Part shown: piece by piece, positions 47,056 to 64,000 of the stretch
Numbering within the stretch: position 1 is the first letter of the stretch
Layout: each line of letters starts with the position of its first letter
Assembly: GCA_003586115.2 (NCBI GenBank)
Contig: QVOM02000025.1
Span: 88,343,289 to 88,407,288 of the forward strand
Source: Salvator merianae
Lineage: Eukaryota > Chordata > Lepidosauria > Squamata > Teiidae
DNA length: 64,000 bases
Direction of reading: 5' to 3'
Position numbers and translations under genes: made by a program
Notes under the pieces: generated by a model
What the model was told of the DNA's origin: nothing
The model's input: the letters and a program-made list of their open reading frames with translations, nothing else
Database searches by the model: none

Positions 47056-49330
47056 GGGATTTTTAAAGAATCGCATCCAAGTTACGTGTGTAAAAAATAA
47101 TAATCACAAACAGGAGGTATAAACATGTAAAACAATACAAAAATAAAGGGAAAGGTACTTTTATATAATTACTGAATCAAGTAGTGTAATAAATACAAAT
47201 AAGCAAAAAAAGCTTCAATCACACATTTCAGTTTAACTGAAGTTACAGTAGAGTTCGTAAAAATAACACAATTTACTGAACGTTGCAAGTAATAATACAT
47301 TGAAAACTAGTATGAAAAATTAATTTTGGCACCTGGTAAAAAAAATGAGATTTGTTATGCGGCTCTTCCACAACTTGGTAAAGACAAAGCAGTTTCTTAC
47401 TAGTTTTCTGAGGTACACCTTTAAACATCTAAAATTAGATTTAGCAACGCAGTTCTAACAACTCACAGTTTACGTATTTTCCTTCCTTTTCAATGCTAGC
47501 TACAGTTTTCCCTTTCATGAATACCTAAAGGTATTCCAGAGCTTATTTAGTTGTGCAAAATTCAGGAAAAGAAAATCTCAGAAGGAAAACAGAAGCCCCC
47601 CCCCCCCCCCCGGGAAACAAAGAAGCATCATCCCAAACTGTGCAGCCACGACATATGCAGTAGGAAAATTGAAACCTTTTCCTATTTGAAAACAACCGAG
47701 GGCACAACCAGGAGTATCTTGTTCATGAGGGCCATCAACAGATGGACCTTCTGCAGGACTTATGTGCCAGTGGTAGGACTCGGCGTCTCACACACACCAC
47801 AGGACTGACCCTGGAAATGGTATCCTGGGTTGACTGCCATTCTTATGGTAGCAGACCACGAAACTCGCCACGTGGCTGCCATTTTCAGTGGCCTCCTCGT
47901 GCGTTCGAGCAATGACCCTAGCTGCACAGTGGGGGCACCCGCTCCCTTTCCCAGCTTTGACGTTGCCCCCCATCCCGCCCCCCCTTGTATAACTTCAGCG
48001 ACTTCTGACCACACTCATTCTCAGGTGATATGGAACCACACAAGCTGCTAATTGAAGGTCAGCAAGCACAGAAACCCCTTGAGGACTCATTGCTCCTGCG
48101 AAATGCGAGGAAAGCACGAACGCCGGGCGCTGCTGCCATTTTCATCCGACGGCAGCAGCGCGAGGGACAGTTAATGGCACTTCTGCAACTAGAAATGGTG
48201 CTTCGTGTTTTACAGTAGCTTCAATGTCTCAAAACTAGATATTTATTTGCAATGTTAAGTTTCTCCCCACGTAAAAAAAAAGAACGTCGTTTCTCCCCCC
48301 TCCCCACCATTTTATAAAAATGCTGCTGGTTTGCTGATGCAATTTCTAAGCGTAATTAGAAATTGCCTTCAAAAGACCAACAGGATCAAGTATTTCACCA
48401 TTTTCAGTCCTCAAAGAGTTTTAATATTTTTTTTTTCTTAAAAAAAAGACACAAAAACTGAACTTAACCATATGTGCTAAATATTCTTTGCTAGGTTTAG
48501 AGTCCTTTCACCAAAATGGTTTTCGCCCTTCAAAACAAGGGTGCAAGTGTTAGGAACCACAGTGCCGCCCATCGGTACAAATTCGGTACTTGGGCGACTC
48601 TGTCAGCAAGGCACTGAGCTGTCTTGTACAGGATCCCTATTGTCACAGTTGCAGGATTTTGGCTATTTTAATTTCCCCACCCCGCCCCATTTATTTATTT
48701 TTTTTCTAAAAAATCACAGTTATACGTTAACAAACTTGAGGTAATCAAAAGAATTTGTCCATACCAAAATATATGTCAAAGCAGTACCAAGATGGTGAAA
48801 GGCTTTTGCAATTAAACACAGTTACTGTTCTCACTTAGCATGCAAGTACAGCGTATAAATCTACTAGGTCTTTGCAGTGGCTCTCTGCTGAAACTCTGAC
48901 CCACCTGTGCAAACCAAATGGAGGGGTGGGTTTCTCTTCTGGCCTCCCCTCCTTGGTGTCCACCGTAGGCAACCTTCAGTTCGAAGCACAAAAGGCCCAC
49001 AAGTCGCCAACGCTGGTTGGGCGATGGTGCCAAGTGGATGCCCTTTGGTCCACACCCTGAACACCCAAATCTGTCCCTGCAAATGTTTCTGGACCTCGCC
49101 GGCTATTCAACGTCCTCACAGATTGCTCACTGTTTCAGAGTTCAGCAGAGCTAAGCAAGCTACCATTTCTTCACCTATGTAATAACAATTGCACTTAAAA
49201 CCTATCTCGCTACCAATGACAAAGCTGAGGCAAAGCGTCCACGACGCCCTTTGCCTCAACTTCCCAATGCTGAGTAGCAATGCGCTTAGTTCTATATATG
49301 GCTTTTGCAGATCATTAAACAACCTATGCT

Positions 49331-49353
49331 AAAAAAAAAAAAAAAAAAAAAAA
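49331..49353. repeat. A23 homopolymer run
   Basis: Uninterrupted 23 A, then ggaaaaaagg. No SINE or processed-gene body precedes it. Confidence 0.9.
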
Positions 49354-51899
49354 GGAAAAAAGGAGCAATTGGGGTTTGCGCTAAATGTTCCTGGCTGGAA
49401 ATAATGTATGAAAATTGCTTTCCCCCCTTTCCCCTATGCCTTTGGCACAACTCACATTCATATAAATGGAGGCCTTGTCACTGGTGGATCTCAGGTGGTA
49501 GCTTTTGCTGTTTTACTACCCTCAACAGCTCCAGATACCACTGTAGCTAAACGGTTTCTGCAATCCACTAAGGACGATGTTTGTAGCTTTGCTGTGATCG
49601 TGCCACAAAGGCCTTCTCTGGATTGCCCAGATTTAATTATTTTGCTGGATACAGAAACCTAGATGGAGAGGGCTAGGAAAAAGAGTTCAGCTTGAGAAAA
49701 CAGGGCTTGATACCCAGGTTTTGCTATCTGAACAGCATCATTAATAAACACGTTTGGACGTCCTGAGCCATCACAGGCTAAGGAGGGCAGATTCTGAGAT
49801 GGCCCCCAACATCCAGGGGCCAAACTGGCCTCTACAGTATTTGCCAGAACAATTCTTTGCGCAAAGGTCTCCCCCTTGAAACGGTAACCCAACATTTCTG
49901 GTAGGGTCTTTGTATCCCACCCAGGAAGGCCTCTGCACTGCAAGAGTCCCATATGTGGACGACGCACACAGGACGCTCTTATCTAAGGGACTGTTTCTGG
50001 CAGATTCATAGCCACCACGTACAATATAACCATGCAAAACGGCTTAGCTATGAAGATGCTACTCTTGGGGAAGGAACTGGGGGGTGACCCAGGATTTAGC
50101 AGAGGTGAGCAGCGGAGTTTGTCTCAGACTGGAGCAAGTTCAATCCCCAAGCTAGTCGCAGTACAACTCTGCATCTGAAAACGACACCTCTGTCTTCACA
50201 AATTATAACCAATGCTAATTTAGCCCTATCATCCCAACTGCTCCTTTCAAAATTAATTGCTAGTTACATTTACCCTACCAGGCACTATCAGTATATTTCC
50301 TCAACAACTAGGGTAACAGCCATGCATAGATAAACCCACAATCCTTATAAGGATGCTCTATTACCTGTAATACGGGCATTACTACCCCACATAAAGTTTA
50401 AACTATACTTAGTCACCATTAATAATTAAAAAATCTGGCTTTCAGTTTTAAGGAAACCACTTTTCCTCTACTAGAGATTCTACGGAGTGCAACAGCAACT
50501 TAGCCTTAAAAAAAAAAAAGCTTTATAGGTATTTCAAAACTGCCTTGAACATTCAGATTCTAAGCAGTATCACCAAGAATTCTAAGACGGGGCTGTTCAT
50601 ACCCAGAAGACATTGTGCTCAGCCAAAATACACGTCAGGATTACCAACAAGGCTGCCTACTCTTGTCTACTTGTTCGTACACAAACAAGAAGGGGAGGTA
50701 AGGTCCTCAAGGTCATGGGCTTGCTTTTGGGAAGCATCCCGAAACTTATTATTTTGGGGTAAACAAATCTGTTTCAAACTCTGTGTTGCTACTTGAGTTG
50801 TAAAAATGCTTTCAGAAAATGGCTCTTGGAACCACTGGAAGTTCAAGGCATACAAGAGTTTTCCGAGGTGGAAATACAGCCTTACACTAGGAGCCCTGAA
50901 AAGTCCTTTTTAATGTAATGGTGTGATAGTTGTCAAGTTAAGGGCTTCCATGTGGTTTTGTCAACCCATAGCTAGACCCATGCAGTTCCAGCTAGATCAA
51001 ACAGCTCCTACATCAACATTCCCAGGGTCTACTGGGATCTCTTAGTTCCCAAGACTGACAAGACCCACAAATTCTAGTTTCTCATGCCACGTCAGAAAAC
51101 AATGAGATATTCTTTGCACTTTGATACGGTATCTACGAGAGAGCTCAAGGCGCCTGTACAAAGCTCGGCATGTGAGTTGTGACCCAAGGCACCTTCAATG
51201 TCCAGGCACTGGGCACAAGGCCTCAGTCACACAGGAAGTAGCCCACAAAATCATCAGGAAATGGGTGAGGCCCACACGGAGGAAGAAAAGCACTAAGGCG
51301 CAGAGTTGATATGAGAACAATACTAAACCAGAGCCATGTGAGACGGGGGCCGTCCAGATGTTCCTAAACTACATCTGTCATCACTCCATACCAGCCCCGC
51401 CCTGGTTGGCAGGAATGACAGAAGTTGAGAACTTCTGGTCTAAGACAATCTGGAGCAAGTTGTAGAGTAATAAGCATCTCGTTCCTTACTGGAGGATTAA
51501 CTATCCGACAGGGTTTCAATCAGTAAGAGGGGCTTTTTCGATTTTACTGCTGCCTTGTGCTTTCATAGACTTGAAGGGAAAGGCAGTCATTCAATGTGTA
51601 TCCTATATTGTGCCAGCCCAATATTATCAAAACATTATCCTGCACCCACATGGCTCTCCACTATTTCATCACTGCTGATTCAACTCCTTCCAATTTCTTG
51701 CCTCACAAATATTTCCAGAAGCCAGGCAAGACATCCTGTGGACCCAACCCTGCCATAAAGCCATGAACCAAGATGGATCCATGAAGCTAATAAGCATTTG
51801 CGATGCTTAAATGGCAATGCTCAGGCAACTTTTAACACTCAAGCAGGGAAGCAGGGAGGCTTTGAAAGCCCTTGCTAAACATCCTGTTCATGTTGCGAA

Positions 51900-53175
51900 G
51901 CTTCAAGAGTTTCCAAATGTGCTAAGAAATCTCACTTAAGAAACAGACATGCTAGTTAAGGGCCGCTCTCAAGAGCATACGCGTTCCCCCATTTCTCGCT
52001 TTGGGAACGCACTCAAAATCCATCACGTTGGCTCAGGGCTGCTCTCAAGAGTGCATGTGTTCCCCCATTTCTCGCTTTAGGAACACACCCAAAATCCACC
52101 ATGCTGGCTAAGGGCTGCTCTCAAGAGCGCATGTGTTCCCCCATTTCTCGCTTTAGGAACACACCCAAAATCCACCATGCTGGCTAAGGGTTGCTCTAAA
52201 AGAGCGCACGTGTTCCCCCATTTCTCGCTTTAGGAACACACCCAAAATCCACCATGCTGGCTAAGGGCTGCTCTAAGAGTGCACGTGTTCCCCCATTTCT
52301 CGCTTTAGGAACACACCCAAAATCCACCATGCTGGCTAAGGGCTGTTCTCAAGAGTGCACGTGTTCCCCCATTTCTCACTTTAGGAACGTACTCAAAACT
52401 CAGCATGCTGGTTAAGGGCTGCTCTCAAGAGTGCACGTGTCCCCCCATTTCTCGCTTTAGGAACGTACTCAAAACTCAGCATGCTGGTTAAGGGCTGCTC
52501 TCAAGAGCACACGTGTTCCCCCATTTCTCGCTTTAGGAACACACCCAAAATCCACCATGCTGGCTAAGGGCTGCTCTAAAAGAGCGCACGTGTTCCCCCA
52601 TTTCTCGCTTTAGGAACACACCCAAAATCCACCATGCTGGCTAAGGGCTGCTCTCAAGAGTGCACGTGTTCCCCCATTTCTCGCTTTAGGAACGTATTCA
52701 AAATCCACCATGCTGGCTAAGGGCTGCTCTCAAGAGTGCACGTGTTCCCCCATTTCTCGCTTTAGGAACACACCCAAAATCCCCCATGCTGGCTAAGGGC
52801 TGCTCTCAAGAGCACACGTGTTCCCCCATTTCTCGCTTTAGGAACACACACAAAACTCAGCATGCTGGTTAAGAGGAGCTATCAAGGCTGAACCTGTTTC
52901 TCCAGTTCTTGCTTTTGGAGCACACTCAAAATCTATGATGCTGGTTAAAGATTACTCACAAGAGAGCATGTATTCCCCCATTTCTCGCTTTAGAAACAGT
53001 ACCCTGAATCATTATGTTGGAGAAGAGCAACTTTTGAATGTATATATGTCATTTCTTTCTTTAGGAAGAAGTACGAAAATGACTATACCTTCAGGACCGC
53101 CTCACAAAAGTGTTTGTATCCCATTTCCTCCTGTAAGAACATACAGGATTTGCATGCTTAATAAGAGCACCAATG
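51900..53175. repeat. 76-bp minisatellite, about 12 good copies plus decayed edges
   Basis: The CCCCCATTTCTCGC core recurs at 51986, 52062, 52138, 52215, 52290, 52366, 52442, 52518, 52595, 52671, 52747 and 52823, a 75-77 bp spacing. Degenerate copies at about 52899, 52976, 53052 and 53126 keep the register. Many units contain CACGTG. Each core reads as a pyrimidine tract followed by TTTAG|G on the plus strand. The unit length is not a multiple of three, so the array is not coding. Confidence 0.93.
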
Positions 53176-53560
53176 GCTATTCTTCCCCTAAATTCGAGGA
53201 TGTGAAACATCCTAAGAGGCATATTGAGGACCAGCTTCATAACCCAGAGGATACAGCTTTGTAAATTAGAAGAAAGAACAACCAAAATATTTGCATTTCC
53301 ATTATAAACCAAAGTGAATTCTCGGTCACAGGTTTCTGTGGAAATGCCCAATTTAAATGCAGCTGGGACAGTTGCCAGATTTTTTTAAAAATGTCAACCT
53401 CACACGGACAGAGACTAAATACTAAAAGAATAGTAGGAAACAGACTTCACTTTTACATTTTCCTGTTAACCAGCAAGGATAAAAAGCATTTCTTGGTCAC
53501 TGGCAATTAGTTCACAACCGAACCGGGTGAGCGCCTCTTTCTGAGGCACTGATGGACTGC

Positions 53561-63872
<10,312 letters not shown>

Positions 63873-63971
63873 TCACGTTCAAATACAGTCCAGCCCCAAA
63901 GTTACTGTAGCCCACTGCTTCGTAATACTGTATGCCAACACAACAGAACTTTTCTGCTTTATATGTACAGC

Positions 63972-64000
63972 TGGGAGGGAGGGAGGGAGGGAGGGAGGGA
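63972..64000. repeat. (GGGA)n microsatellite at window edge
   Basis: At least seven ggga units, continuing beyond the window. Confidence 0.92.

Larger units (their letters stand above)
47035..53560 (-). other. Probable 6.5-kb 3' UTR of the minus-strand gene
   Basis: From the TAA at 53561 to an AATAAA on the minus strand at 47055-47050 I see no L2, CR1, SINE or hAT-like fragment, whereas both flanks are full of them. It holds homopolymer runs, a minisatellite and only short, uninformative reading frames. One continuous UTR is inference; a separate non-coding transcript is possible. Confidence 0.45.

Noticed and set aside
51900..53175. CRISPR-like array
   Set aside because: The units are continuous 76-bp tandem repeats without unique spacers, in vertebrate DNA.
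52935..53264. 109-codon plus-strand frame
   Set aside because: Covers decayed minisatellite units; the 76-bp period is not a multiple of three and the frame has no constraint signs.

Overview
The window is vertebrate genomic DNA, most likely from a squamate reptile (possibly a gecko). The evidence is spliced exons with long introns, two protein-coding genes in 64 kb, and a dense mixture of LINE fragments of L2 and CR1 type, tRNA-derived SINEs and short foldback DNA transposons. There is no operon structure, no prokaryotic gene and no CRISPR array. The species call is inference from repeat style, not from a database match.

Gene 1 (+ strand, about 12.9-35.5 kb) is a kyphoscoliosis peptidase family gene (KY or a KY-like paralog). 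I can assemble six coding exons, 12923-13582, 19648-19765, 22528-22645, 24650-24841, 30298-30488 and 32583-33886. All splice phases agree and give an 860-residue protein. It carries a transglutaminase-like core with a complete Cys287-His330-Asp345 triad, followed by a long KY-type C-terminal half coded mostly by one exon. A poly(A) signal lies at 35438-35443.

Gene 2 (- strand, 53.56 kb to beyond the right edge) converges on gene 1. Seven exons (63858-63752, 63017-62943, 62123-61918, about 59685-59469, 57029-56923, 55202-55109, 53673-53561) give the last 305 residues of a protein I cannot name with confidence. CFAP92/KIAA1257 is a low-confidence guess. Its 3' side, 53560 down to a poly(A) signal at 47050-47055, is almost free of transposons and is probably a 6.5-kb 3' UTR. 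It contains a 76-bp minisatellite of about 12 good copies plus decayed edges (about 51.9-53.2 kb).

Almost everything else is repeat-derived. 1-12 kb is intergenic, with L2, CR1 and foldback elements. The KY-like introns (13.6-32.6 kb) hold CR1 tails, often in head-to-tail pairs or triplets, L2 and L1 fragments, a tRNA-type SINE, hAT-like elements and a 270-bp sequence present twice. 36-47 kb is intergenic, with L2, CR1 and nested DNA transposons. A family of about 185-bp palindromic hAT-like elements (CAGYGGC ends, 8-bp target duplications) occurs at seven places, once inside the KY-like 3' UTR.

I found no convincing new biological system. The strongest items for a second look are the 76-bp array with CACGTG and splice-acceptor-like motifs, the unidentified minus-strand gene, the recurrent tandem CR1 tails, and mobile elements placed very close to KY-like exons.
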